From assembly GCA_020638695.1 (NCBI GenBank), contig JACKIB010000013.1, forward strand, positions 80,950 to 144,949: a stretch of DNA of 64,000 bases, read 5' to 3'. Made by a program: the position numbers and the translations under genes. Below are positions 26,463 through 34,592 of this stretch, piece by piece. Below the pieces are notes generated by a model. That model saw nothing but the letters and a program-made list of their open reading frames with translations. It did not search any database and was not told the DNA's origin. The first letter of the stretch is position 1, and the number at the start of each line of letters is the position of its first letter. The stretch is from Planctomycetota bacterium. Its GTDB lineage: Bacteria; Planctomycetota; UBA1135; UBA2386.

Positions 26463-26677
26463 GCCACCGCGCCCGCGGACCGCGCAGCGCTTCCGCCACC
26501 TCCGTCGTCCGGCATCCCACGGACGGGCCCGAGCAACCCGTGGTCATGGCGCCATTGGGTCTGCAAAAACTCACCCTGGGCGGGGATTCGCCACGCTTGC
26601 GGCCCGCGGCATCCGCCAAGATGTCGCCGCGACTCGTGCGCTGCCCTGCTCGGCGGCACCACTGCGCGTTCCGCCCG

Positions 26678-28768
26678 ATGCAGGAGTTACCACAGAAGCC
26701 GCCGCGACGCCTGCTCTGGGCGCTGCTGCTCGGTGTCGTGTTGCTGTATTCCCCGAGTCTGCGCAACGGCTACGTCATGGACGACGAGCCGATCGTCGGG
26801 TCGACCTGGATCCGCGAGCGCGGCAAGCCCGATCCGGTGATGACGCGGGCCGCGAACGAGAGCTGGTTCCACTACTTCGGCAAGCTGTTCGTCACCCACT
26901 ACTGGAACACCGAGTCGCACAACGACGGGCTGTACCGCCCCACGGCGACATTCAGCTACGCCGTGGTCTACCAGCTCGCTGGACGACACCTGGCAGCCGA
27001 GGAACTGCCGCAACACGTGGTCAACGTGCTGTGCCACGCGTGGGCCGTGTGGCTAGTCGTGTTGTTGTCACTCCGGTTCGGCCTCTCACCCACCGCGTCG
27101 CTGCTCTGCGGGGTGCTGTTCGGCGTGCACGCGATCCACAGCGAAGTCGTGTCCGGCATCGTCGGGCGGGCCGAGATGTTCGCGTTCTGCTTCGGGGCAC
27201 AGGCACTGCTGTGCTTCGCGCGGCCCGGTTTGCGCAACGCGGGGCTCGCCGCCCTGCTGTTCCTCGCGGCGTTCGGCGCCAAGGAGAGCGCGCTGGCATG
27301 GATCCCGTTCGCGCTCTGCTTCCAGTTGGCCCGGGGTTGGCAAACCGAACCCGGCGCGAATCGCTGGGCAGGCATACGACGGCCTGTGCTCGTTCGGCTG
27401 CTCGCGGTGCTCGGCGCCGCCTTGGTTCCGTACCTGCTGCTGCGTTGGTACACCTTCCGGCTCGACGCGCCGATCGCGCTCGCCGCGGACTACTCGAGCA
27501 ACCCACTGGTCGGCGCACCTGCGGTGGAACGCGTGCTGACCGCCACCAAGGTACTGGGTTACGGCCTCTGGCTCTGCGTCGCGCCATTCAAGCTGAGCTG
27601 CTTGTACGGCCCGGCGGTGTTCTCGACCGTCCAGTCGGCCGGCGACCCGTGGTTGCTCGGCGCGGCCGTGCTGCACCTCGGGCTGGTGGCAGCTGGCCTC
27701 GCACTGGCGCGCCGCGTCCCGGCGCTGTTTCTCGCCGTGGCCTGCTTCTACGGCTTCGCCTTCCTGACCTCGAACATCCCACTCGCGATCGGCACGGTGT
27801 TCGGCGAGCGCCTGTACTACACGCCGAGCCTCGGCGTCTGCCTCGGCGCAGCACTGTGGTGGGACCGGGTGGGACGCACCGGACGACGCGTCATGCTCGG
27901 GCTGTTGACCGCGTGGTGCGCCGCCAACGCTGCGATGACGGTGCACCGCTGCCTGATCTGGCACGACACCTGCGCGGTGTTCAAGCACGACGTGGAAGTG
28001 TTCCCCGAGAGCATCGATCTGCAGCGCAAGGTCGCGGCGTGCTATTCGATCTTCGGACCCGAGATCGATCTGCCACGCGCGATCCGCCACCTGCAGGAAG
28101 CGAAGCGGATCTACCCGGACTTCGTCCACGCCTACCGCGAGTTGGCGGACATCTACCGCAAGCAACACCGCTACGCGGATGCGCTGGCGGAGTACCGCGC
28201 CAGCCTCACGCTGCACTACGCCGAACTGCCGGGCGCGGAGAGCATGGCGCACATGGGGATCGGCGACTGCCTTGCAGCGATGTCCGGCCGCGCGCAGGGT
28301 GCCGAGCGGGATCGCCTGATGCGCGAGGCGCTGCACAGCTACCGCCGCATCCTGGACCTGCCGCAATTCGGCGATTCGCACCGCAAGGCGTTCCAGAAGC
28401 TGTTCGAGAAGGCCGGCACGTTGCTGCCCCGAACCGAGCTCGCGGCGCTGTACGAACGCGCGACCAAAGTCGTCGGCGAAGACCACAAGCTCGCGATCCT
28501 GATGGGCGTCGCGGCGTACCGCGTCGGACTGCCTCCGTCGTACGTCACCAAACCGATGGGTTGGGCGTTTCAGCACACCCCGGCCGCCGATCGCACCCGG
28601 GACTTCTGGCTGTCGCAGTTGTTCTACAGCGACGCGTTGCTGGCGGAGGGGCGCGGCGCGGATGCGCGGCAGCTGCTCGAGGTGCTGCTGACCCGTCCCG
28701 AACTCGATGCTGCACGGCAGGCCGAGGTCCGCCAGCAGTTGCGCGAAGATCCCCGGCTGCGGCACTGA
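26678..28768 (+). CDS. TMTC-like polytopic membrane protein with TPR tail (third copy)
   Basis: 696 residues from ATG 26678; MQELPQKPPRRLLWALLLGVV is a positively charged N-terminus followed by helix 1. Motifs shared with the two TMTC-like proteins upstream are VMDDEPIV, YRPTATFSYAV, GRAEMFAFCFG, AKESALAWIPF and LAIGTVFGERLYYTPSLG. This last segment is the closest of the three to the eukaryotic TMTC signature. About ten membrane helices are followed by helical repeats (IDLQRKVAACYSIFG, HAYRELADIYRKQHRYADALAEYRASL). It lies between the multihaem cytochrome and the second TPR lipoprotein on the same strand, suggesting one transcription unit. Confidence 0.83.
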   Translation: MQELPQKPPRRLLWALLLGVVLLYSPSLRNGYVMDDEPIVGSTWIRERGKPDPVMTRAANESWFHYFGKLFVTHYWNTESHNDGLYRPTATFSYAVVYQLAGRHLAAEELPQHVVNVLCHAWAVWLVVLLSLRFGLSPTASLLCGVLFGVHAIHSEVVSGIVGRAEMFAFCFGAQALLCFARPGLRNAGLAALLFLAAFGAKESALAWIPFALCFQLARGWQTEPGANRWAGIRRPVLVRLLAVLGAALVPYLLLRWYTFRLDAPIALAADYSSNPLVGAPAVERVLTATKVLGYGLWLCVAPFKLSCLYGPAVFSTVQSAGDPWLLGAAVLHLGLVAAGLALARRVPALFLAVACFYGFAFLTSNIPLAIGTVFGERLYYTPSLGVCLGAALWWDRVGRTGRRVMLGLLTAWCAANAAMTVHRCLIWHDTCAVFKHDVEVFPESIDLQRKVAACYSIFGPEIDLPRAIRHLQEAKRIYPDFVHAYRELADIYRKQHRYADALAEYRASLTLHYAELPGAESMAHMGIGDCLAAMSGRAQGAERDRLMREALHSYRRILDLPQFGDSHRKAFQKLFEKAGTLLPRTELAALYERATKVVGEDHKLAILMGVAAYRVGLPPSYVTKPMGWAFQHTPAADRTRDFWLSQLFYSDALLAEGRGADARQLLEVLLTRPELDAARQAEVRQQLREDPRLRH

Positions 28769-28891
28769 ACCATGCGGGTGGCACGGGACTCAGCGCAGGG
28801 AGTGAATCACCCGGGACGTTGCGTGATCTCACGGCGCTGCCCGCGACCGGTCCGGGCTACAGTGGCCGATGTGCAGCATGCTGAATCCAGG

Positions 28892-30142
28892 ATGCCGGGG
28901 CCGGTGAAGAACCTCGGCGACACACCACCGGGGCCCTGCGTCCGAGGTTCGCGGCACACGTATCAGGCCGATCGATCCGCTCGCTGCGTCAGTCGAGGGG
29001 CACTCGCGAGTTTGGTCGGAATCCTGGCGGGACTGCTGGTCGGATGCGGCCAGAGCGAGTCGCCGTTCCAGAGCGTCGGCAACGAGACGCTCGCCAAGGC
29101 CCGGCAGCTGCGGGAGCGCTTCGACTACGAGGGTGCACTGATCGAGGTCGACCGCTTCCTCCGCGCCAATCCGGGGCACCGCGGGGCACAGGTGCTGAAG
29201 GCGGAAGTCCTGCTCAACCTCGACCGGTTGGACGATGCGGACCGCCTGCTCGGGACGATGCAGATCGCGTCCGCCGGCGATCCCGTGGCCCGAGCGCTAC
29301 TCGGCCTGGTGCGCAAGCAACAGGGCAGGACGAAGGAAGCCCTGGAGTTGTTGCGGTCGGTACCGGCAAAGCACGTGCCCCGACTCCAGTTCGCCGAACT
29401 GCTGGTCGACGCCGGCGACTGGAAGACAGCAGCCGCCGAAGTGAGTGCACTGCTGGTCGACGATCCCTGGCATCCGTCGGCCTACTTCATGATGAGCAAG
29501 ATCGACGGACACCGCGGCCGCGAAACGCACGCCGAGGCCTGGGCCGCGCTGCACCGCGCACACCGGCTGATCCGCCAGCGCGAGACCCTGTTGCGCAACC
29601 GCAGCGCCAGCGGCGACGTCGCCAACGCCCAACGGCGGTTGGCGGAAGCCCTGCACGAGTCGGGTGCCTGGTACGAAGCGCTGGCGCTGCTGCAACAGTC
29701 CGCGCGGTCCGATGGAACGCGACCGGAGACCTTCCGGCTGATGGCCAAGATCCTCACAGAGCTGGGCCAGCACGCGGCGGCTCGCCCGTGCTACGCACGA
29801 CTCGCGAAGCTCTCACCACAGGATGCGGAGGCGGCGGCGCACCTGGCCCAGGAGCTGCCATCGCGCCCGGCTCTCGAGGTCGCCCGCGAGCACGCCAAAG
29901 CCGGTCGAACCGCCCAGGCGCGCGCCACCGCGTTGTTCGCCGCCAAGCAGAACATGCGCGACCCCGACGCCCTGCGCCTGGTCGTCGAACTGCACTCCGA
30001 ACCCGGCGACGGGTTCGTGCGACTGTGGGCTCTGCGCCAAGCGGTGCGCACCGCACCCCGAGATCCCGAACTCCCCCGACTCGCCGCGCAGACCGCCGCG
30101 GCGCTCGCTGTGCCGGACCCGACTACCGCTGGCGCACGGTGA
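28892..30142 (+). CDS. TPR lipoprotein, paralogue of the one at 11647-12846
   Basis: 416 residues if started at ATG 28892. The start is uncertain because the lipobox LVGC (Cys52, in ASLVGILAGLLVGC) is preceded by an unusually long N-region; a GTG at 28871 is another option. The mature part is TPR-like (LAKARQLRERFDYEGALIEVDRFLRANPGHRGAQVLKAEVLLNLDRL). The C-terminal half matches the first copy (LEVAREHAKAGRTAQARATALFAAKQNMRD, PGDGFVRLWALRQ). The 3' end overlaps the end of the convergent CRTAC1 gene by 20 nt, so the two mRNAs are complementary at their ends. Confidence 0.83.
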   Translation: MPGPVKNLGDTPPGPCVRGSRHTYQADRSARCVSRGALASLVGILAGLLVGCGQSESPFQSVGNETLAKARQLRERFDYEGALIEVDRFLRANPGHRGAQVLKAEVLLNLDRLDDADRLLGTMQIASAGDPVARALLGLVRKQQGRTKEALELLRSVPAKHVPRLQFAELLVDAGDWKTAAAEVSALLVDDPWHPSAYFMMSKIDGHRGRETHAEAWAALHRAHRLIRQRETLLRNRSASGDVANAQRRLAEALHESGAWYEALALLQQSARSDGTRPETFRLMAKILTELGQHAAARPCYARLAKLSPQDAEAAAHLAQELPSRPALEVAREHAKAGRTAQARATALFAAKQNMRDPDALRLVVELHSEPGDGFVRLWALRQAVRTAPRDPELPRLAAQTAAALAVPDPTTAGAR

Positions 30143-31874
30143 GGATCCGGTTCGGCTCGACGCCGTCCAACACCTGCGTCTTGCCGTCCGGCCAGCAGAT
30201 CTCGATCCGGTCGATGCGCTGCGCCCGGCCGATCCCGAAGTGCGGCCGTGGGTCGCTCTGGGACAGGTAGGCGCCGCCGCCGCGCACCACCGCGAGCTGC
30301 GTCTTGCCTCCCGCCGTGAGCTTCACCGTGGCCCCCACCGCGTCGGCGCGACCTCCGACCGGCTGCAGAACCAGGGTGATCCACCCGGCTCGCGGCGACT
30401 CGTTCCGCAGGATCACCGGGCTGCCCTGCAGGTTGTTCACCACGATGTCCAGATCGCCGTCGTGGTCCAGGTCGCCGACCGCACTGCCACGCCCGACCAG
30501 CGCCCGAGCGAAGTGGTCGCCTGCACCGCGACTCACGTCGTCGAACCCGCCGGAACCATCGTTGAGCAACAGCTGGTCGCGCACCCCGTAGCGCTGCTCG
30601 TACGGCGCGTCGTCGCCGACTTCCGGCTGCTTCCCCACGCCACCGTTGCACAGGAACAGGTCGAGGTCGCCGTCGTTGTCGGCATCGAACAGATTGGGCG
30701 AGAACCCGGTGAAGCGAACCGTCGCCGCATGGAGACGAGTCGTGCGCGAAACGTCCTCGAACGTGCCCCCGAGTCCGCGATACAGCGCACAGCCCTCGCC
30801 GCGCAGCGTCGGACTGACCAAGTCCAGCCGACCGTCGCCGTCGACATCGCCGACATCCACCCCCATCGTCGATTCACTCGCACCCTGCTGATCGTAGGCG
30901 AGCCCCGACCGAACCGAGTTCTCCTGGAACTTCCCGCCCCCGAGGTTGCGGAAGTAGAAGTTGTCCATCGCGTCGTTGGCGACGAACACGTCCGGCTTGC
31001 CATCGGCATCGAGATCGACGCAGGCCAGTCCCATCCCGCGGCCGTCGGCACGGTACAGCCCGGCCTGCCGGGTGCACTCGGTGAACGTCCCGTCGTGGTT
31101 GTTGCGGAACAGCAAGTCCGGCGCCCCTTGGAATTCGATCGGCGAGGTGTAGTCCGACCGCTTCTTGCCGAGCTCGGACTGCAGCGTGTAGGTGAGGTAG
31201 TTCTGCACGTAGAGATCGAGCCAACCGTCCCCGTCGAAGTCGAAGAACGCACACGACTGCCCAAACCCCACGCTGCGGATCCCCGCCGCGGCCGTGACGT
31301 CGGTGAAATGACCCTTGCCGTCGTTGCGGTACAGCCGGTCGGCACCGAAGTTGGTGACGAACACGTCGAGGTCGCCATCGCGGTCGTAGTCAGCGACGCA
31401 GCACCCCTGGCCATAGCCACTGTCCCCGAGGCCCGAACTCCCGGTCACGTCCTCGAAGGTCCCATCGCCCTTGTTGCGGAACAGCGCGTTGGTGCACTTC
31501 GGGTCGGCGGTGCCGACCAGTTGGTTGCCGTTGATCAGGTAGATGTCCAGCCAACCATCGCCATCGGCATCGAACAGAGCCACGCCCGCCCCCATGCTCT
31601 CGGGGTAGAGGAACTGGCCCGTCGCTCCGTTGACGTGCCGGAACACCACCCCGCTGTTCGCAGTGACGTCGCGGAACACAACGGCCGATGCGGCCGCAGC
31701 CGAGGGCGGTGGCACCGCTCCGCCGGGCTTGGTTCCGCAGCCCGCACACCAGACGACCCCGGCGAGGGCGGTGGCGGTGGCGGCGTGGAACGAGCGGAGG
31801 GGCGAGCGCGAGCGGACGGGAGGAAACGCCGCAACGGTCGGTCGGCAACCCGCGGTGGAAGGCACAGATCTCAT
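30123..31874 (-). CDS. CRTAC1-type exported protein: FG-GAP propeller with ASPIC/UnbV domain (second copy)
   Basis: 583 residues from ATG 31874. The N-terminus has a hydrophobic segment ending WCAGC (Cys46), a weak lipobox, so either a lipoprotein or a signal-anchored form is possible. The propeller repeats parallel those of the first copy (DADGDGWLDIYLINGN, DYDRDGDLDVFVTN, DFDGDGWLDLYVQN, DVDGDGRLDLVSP, DADNDGDLDLFLCNG). The ASPIC/UnbV domain closes the protein (WITLVLQPVGGRADAVGATVKLT...HFGIGRAQRIDRIEICWPDGK). Similarity to the 12851-14650 product runs along the whole length. The convergent TPR lipoprotein gene overlaps its 3' end by 20 nt. Confidence 0.92.
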   Translation of the reverse strand: MRSVPSTAGCRPTVAAFPPVRSRSPLRSFHAATATALAGVVWCAGCGTKPGGAVPPPSAAAASAVVFRDVTANSGVVFRHVNGATGQFLYPESMGAGVALFDADGDGWLDIYLINGNQLVGTADPKCTNALFRNKGDGTFEDVTGSSGLGDSGYGQGCCVADYDRDGDLDVFVTNFGADRLYRNDGKGHFTDVTAAAGIRSVGFGQSCAFFDFDGDGWLDLYVQNYLTYTLQSELGKKRSDYTSPIEFQGAPDLLFRNNHDGTFTECTRQAGLYRADGRGMGLACVDLDADGKPDVFVANDAMDNFYFRNLGGGKFQENSVRSGLAYDQQGASESTMGVDVGDVDGDGRLDLVSPTLRGEGCALYRGLGGTFEDVSRTTRLHAATVRFTGFSPNLFDADNDGDLDLFLCNGGVGKQPEVGDDAPYEQRYGVRDQLLLNDGSGGFDDVSRGAGDHFARALVGRGSAVGDLDHDGDLDIVVNNLQGSPVILRNESPRAGWITLVLQPVGGRADAVGATVKLTAGGKTQLAVVRGGGAYLSQSDPRPHFGIGRAQRIDRIEICWPDGKTQVLDGVEPNRILTVRQR

Positions 31875-32345
31875 GGCTGGCTGTTGCTGACGTGGACTCC
31901 CGGACCGCAGCACCGCATTCCGCTGGGTAGACAACTCGCGGTGCAGGAGCGCAGCGGACGATCGACTGGTCGGGTTCGCATATGCTGCGACCCCCGCACG
32001 CTGGGCGCCAGTGTAGCGTCGCGCGAAGTCCGGCATCCGCGTTGGTCCGTGGTCCGTGCGGTTGCAGCGATGGCGGTCGTTCGTCCGCGGGTCGTCACGA
32101 GGACGCAGCTGTGTGGGTGAACTTCGTTGCGGACGCGGTGTTGTGTGCTGTGTCGTTCGAAGGGTCGGTTGGAGGTTGAAGTCCGCGGTCGCGAAGCGGA
32201 CCAGCGTTGTCGCCGAGCCCGGTTGCCAGCGATCGGGTGCCAGGTGTGCTCGGCTCTTGGGGTGTGGGGCTCGGTCGGCCTCAACCTCTGAAACCGCGAG
32301 GGGAGTGGGTGGAGTCCTGGGAGGGCGGGAGTGCGATGGTGGGCT
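31875..32345. other. Intergenic region between CRTAC1 copy 2 and the RAYT remnant
   Basis: 471 bases without a supported gene. Frames on both strands are short and compositionally odd. The first 150 bases should include the CRTAC1 promoter. I see no tRNA-like cloverleaf or strong terminator here. Confidence 0.45.
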
Positions 32346-33031
32346 TCAGCCGGGCACCTCGTGGTGACCGATCAGGCCGTGTCTTCGCCAGCCGACATTG
32401 AGGAGCCAGTTGCGAGCGTTTGCAACTGGCCGGGAAGGTCCTGACGGGGGTTTGCCGGTCAGCTTCTCGCGCCAACCGTCGAACCAGGACCCCGACGTGA
32501 AATAGTGATCTCCTGCGCCAACCGAACGCCGTGGCGGCGGGCGTTGTTCAGGACGTAGGCCAGCGCGTGGCGCACTTCGCGCGGCGTACGCAGGATGTGG
32601 TCGTGGTAACGATCGGCGAACACCTTGCCGGCGCGACGCCACAGTCGGTTCAAGGCTCGCGCAATACGAACCAACAACCCCTGCATACCGCGTGACAGGC
32701 ACCTGCGGTCGATCGCCTCCACGATCATGTGCAGGTGGTTGCCTTGCACGGAGTAGTGCACCAGCCGAAACCCGTTGCGGTCGCAGCCCATGGCAAACGC
32801 CGCGCGCAGGACCGCGTACACGCCTTGACTCCGCAAAGACGGAAGCCCCCGCGTCAACCTCGTGGTCACGTGAACCGGGAAGCGTGAGGCCAACGCCGCG
32901 CGGCGGCGGTGTGACACCCCGGCCCGGTCACCCTTCGGCTTGGGCCCCGCCCCCCTACGCCGCCCTCCCCAGTTCAAACGAGGAAACGGGAGTAGACCCG
33001 TCTTGTCTTTCGCTCGCCCCGTCCTCATCAA
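32346..33031 (-). pseudogene. REP-associated tyrosine transposase (RAYT, Y1_Tnp), frameshifted
   Basis: The N-terminal frame (33031 to about 32510) encodes a typical RAYT start (GGRRRGAGPKPKGDRAGVSHRRRAALASRFPVHVTTRL), the metal-binding HUH-type motif in QGNHLHMIVEA, and the candidate catalytic Tyr in HALAYVLNNARRHG. This frame then runs out of homology and stops at 32459. The expected RAYT C-terminus (DHYFTSGSWFDGWREKL, then ARNWLLNVGWRRHGLI and EVPG) lies in another frame ending at 32346. One indel around 32500-32525 therefore splits the gene, either a disabling mutation or an unrecognised recoding site. RAYTs mobilise REP palindromes; none of a clear repetitive type was seen beside it. Confidence 0.8.
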
Positions 33032-33554
33032 GGCAGAATGCTACGTTCCCACGTCGCGAACGTCAACAAGTAACTACTTGTTTTCACGCCAATTAGGCAA
33101 CCATCACGAGCGATCCCGCGATGAACTTGTCGATCGCCAATCCACGTCCGTCGTACACCCGAACCATCCCAACTTGTTCGAGCACTGTTCCAGGAACCAG
33201 GCCAGCCACACAACTCCACGTTTTCACACCTAATCCGCCACGACCGCGCCGCGACCCAACCAGCACACCGCGCAATCGCCGATCGACCAGCATCACCGCA
33301 CAACCCCACCCCACGCGAAGCGACTCACCCATACCCCACTTCACCCCATACCCCACCCACTCCCCCGCGGCCCCGTCGCCGTCGGCATCGGTCGCTCCTA
33401 GCCGAGCGAAGCGAGCCTGGACCGATGCCGACGGCGACGGGGCTGCGGGAGAGCCCCGCGGCTTCAGAGCTCGAGGTTGAGGGAGCCCACGACCCACGAC
33501 CCCACGACCCCAGGCCCTTCAGCCCAAGACCCAGCCCCATCCCCCACCCCACCC
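33032..33554. other. AT-richer intergenic region between RAYT and selD
   Basis: The region is markedly lower in GC than its surroundings from about 33030 to 33360. It includes a short palindrome AACAAGTA-AC-TACTTGTT (33065-33082) just upstream of the RAYT start and the long hairpin described separately. Small frames (for example minus strand 33093-33497) cross it, but they include both arms of the hairpin and have no recognisable domain, so I do not call a gene. I looked for a tRNA-Sec here and did not find one. Confidence 0.45.
33364..33449 (-). terminator. Long perfect hairpin downstream of selD
   Basis: A 23-nt perfect inverted repeat (left arm 33371-33393, CCCCGTCGCCGTCGGCATCG then GTC; right arm 33420-33442) extends outward by seven more pairs including one G-U, giving about 30 bp around a 26-nt loop. 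It lies about 105 nt beyond the selD stop. It has no T-run on the selD-sense strand, so a REP-like or RNA-stabilising role is an alternative to termination. Confidence 0.6.
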
Positions 33555-34592
33555 TCAACTCACGCGCACCGCCACTTCCTCCACCGCAGCGAACCCACCG
33601 ATGATCACCGCAGAAACCCCGTTATCGCGACACCGCCGCTCCGCCAACGCCGCATCCGCTGACTCGATCGCCAGCAGCAGTCCCCCCGACGTCTCGGCAT
33701 CGAACAACACGCTGAGCAACAAGTCGTCGACCCCGTCCGCGGCGAACTGCCCCGAGATGTGCTTGCGTCCGCGCTTGGCGGCGCCACTGACCAACCCGGC
33801 TCGCGCCAGATCGAGGGTCCCGGGAAACAACGGCACCGCCGCAGATTCGATCTCCAGGGTCAACTTCGCCCCGACGGCCATCTCGTGGGCGTGACCCATC
33901 AGGCCGAACCCGGTGACGTCGGTCGCGCCGTGCACGCGCAGGTCCGCCACCAGCTCCGCGGCGAGTCGGTTGAGCTGCGCCATCTGTTCGAGCGCCGCCA
34001 GGTGAAGCTCCGGATCGGTGAGCACACCCTTCTTCATCGCCGAGGCGGCGATGCCGATCCCGAGCGGTTTGGTCAGCATCAGCAGGTCGCCTTCGTGCGC
34101 GCCGGAGTTGCGCCAGAAACGTCCCGGGTCGACCTCACCCGTGACCGACAACCCATACAGGATCGAGCCATTGGTCACGGAGTGGCCACCGCACAACACC
34201 GCGCCCGCCTCCCGCACCTTCTCGTCGCCCCCGGCCATGATCTCACCCAGCCAGGCGACGTCCAGATCGGTGGGCCAACCGACCAGGTTGAGCGCAGTCA
34301 ACGGCACTCCCCCCATCGCGAACACGTCGGACAGGGCGTTGGCCGCGGCGATGCGGCCGAACCAACGCGGGTCGTCGACGATCGGCGGGAAGAAGTCGAC
34401 CGTCTGCACCAAGGCGCGGTGCGCGTCGACTTGGAACACCCCCGCGTCCTCGTAGCCGGACGTACCCGCGAGCAAACGCGGGTCGTCCACCGGTTGCAGT
34501 TTGGCGAGAACCTGCCCGAGGCTCCCTTGCGGCAGCTTGGCCGCTCAACCGCCGCCGGAGGCGTATCGGGTCAATTGGATGGGTTCGCTCAT
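33555..34592 (-). CDS. selD: Selenide, water dikinase SelD, selenocysteine-containing (in-frame UGA at codon 16)
   Basis: SelD makes selenophosphate from selenide and ATP. The gene begins at ATG 34592, which overlaps the selA stop (ATGA). It reads MSEPIQLTRYASGGG, then TGA (34547-34545), then AAKLPQGSLGQVLAKL and continues in frame into an unmistakable SelD (VDFFPPIVDDPRWFGRIAAANALSDVFAMGG, GGHSVTNGSILYGLSVTG, LTKPLGIGI, VTGFGLMGHAHEMA, DAETSGGLLLAI). The UGA aligns with Cys17 of E. coli SelD (GAGCGCK), the catalytic residue replaced by Sec in many organisms; the essential Lys follows at residue 19. Total 345 residues with Sec. The alternative start at 34490 would delete the glycine-rich loop and active site. 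The second Cys of GCGC is Ala here. Confidence 0.93.
34512..34547 (-). promoter_or_regulatory. Bacterial SECIS-like hairpin directing UGA-Sec insertion in selD
   Basis: On the minus strand the UGA (34547-34545) is followed by a 9-nt spacer. The hairpin has lower stem CTGCC (34535-34531) with GGCAG (34516-34512), a small internal loop, upper stem AGG/CCT, and a GAG apical loop at 34524-34522. The loop lies about 20 nt after UGA and starts with G, matching the usual bSECIS geometry for SelB binding. Confidence 0.75.

Noticed and set aside
27086..28765. 559-residue minus-strand open frame
   Set aside because: Antisense to the third TMTC-like gene; composition typical of GC-rich shadow frames.
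32405..32430. Inverted repeat GCCAGTTGC/GCAACTGGC as a possible REP element beside the RAYT
   Set aside because: It lies inside the frameshifted RAYT C-terminal coding region and is explained by it; no second copy was seen.
33093..33497. Small minus-strand frame and a tRNA-Sec-like CTTCAGA loop near 33452
   Set aside because: The frame spans both arms of a long hairpin and has no domain. The bases around CTTCAGA do not form an anticodon stem, and there is no T-loop sequence, so no tRNA-Sec is called.
33555..34490. selD starting at the ATG at 34490
   Set aside because: This would remove the Gly-rich loop, the Sec/Cys and the essential Lys, and would break the selA overlap; reading through the UGA restores all of them.
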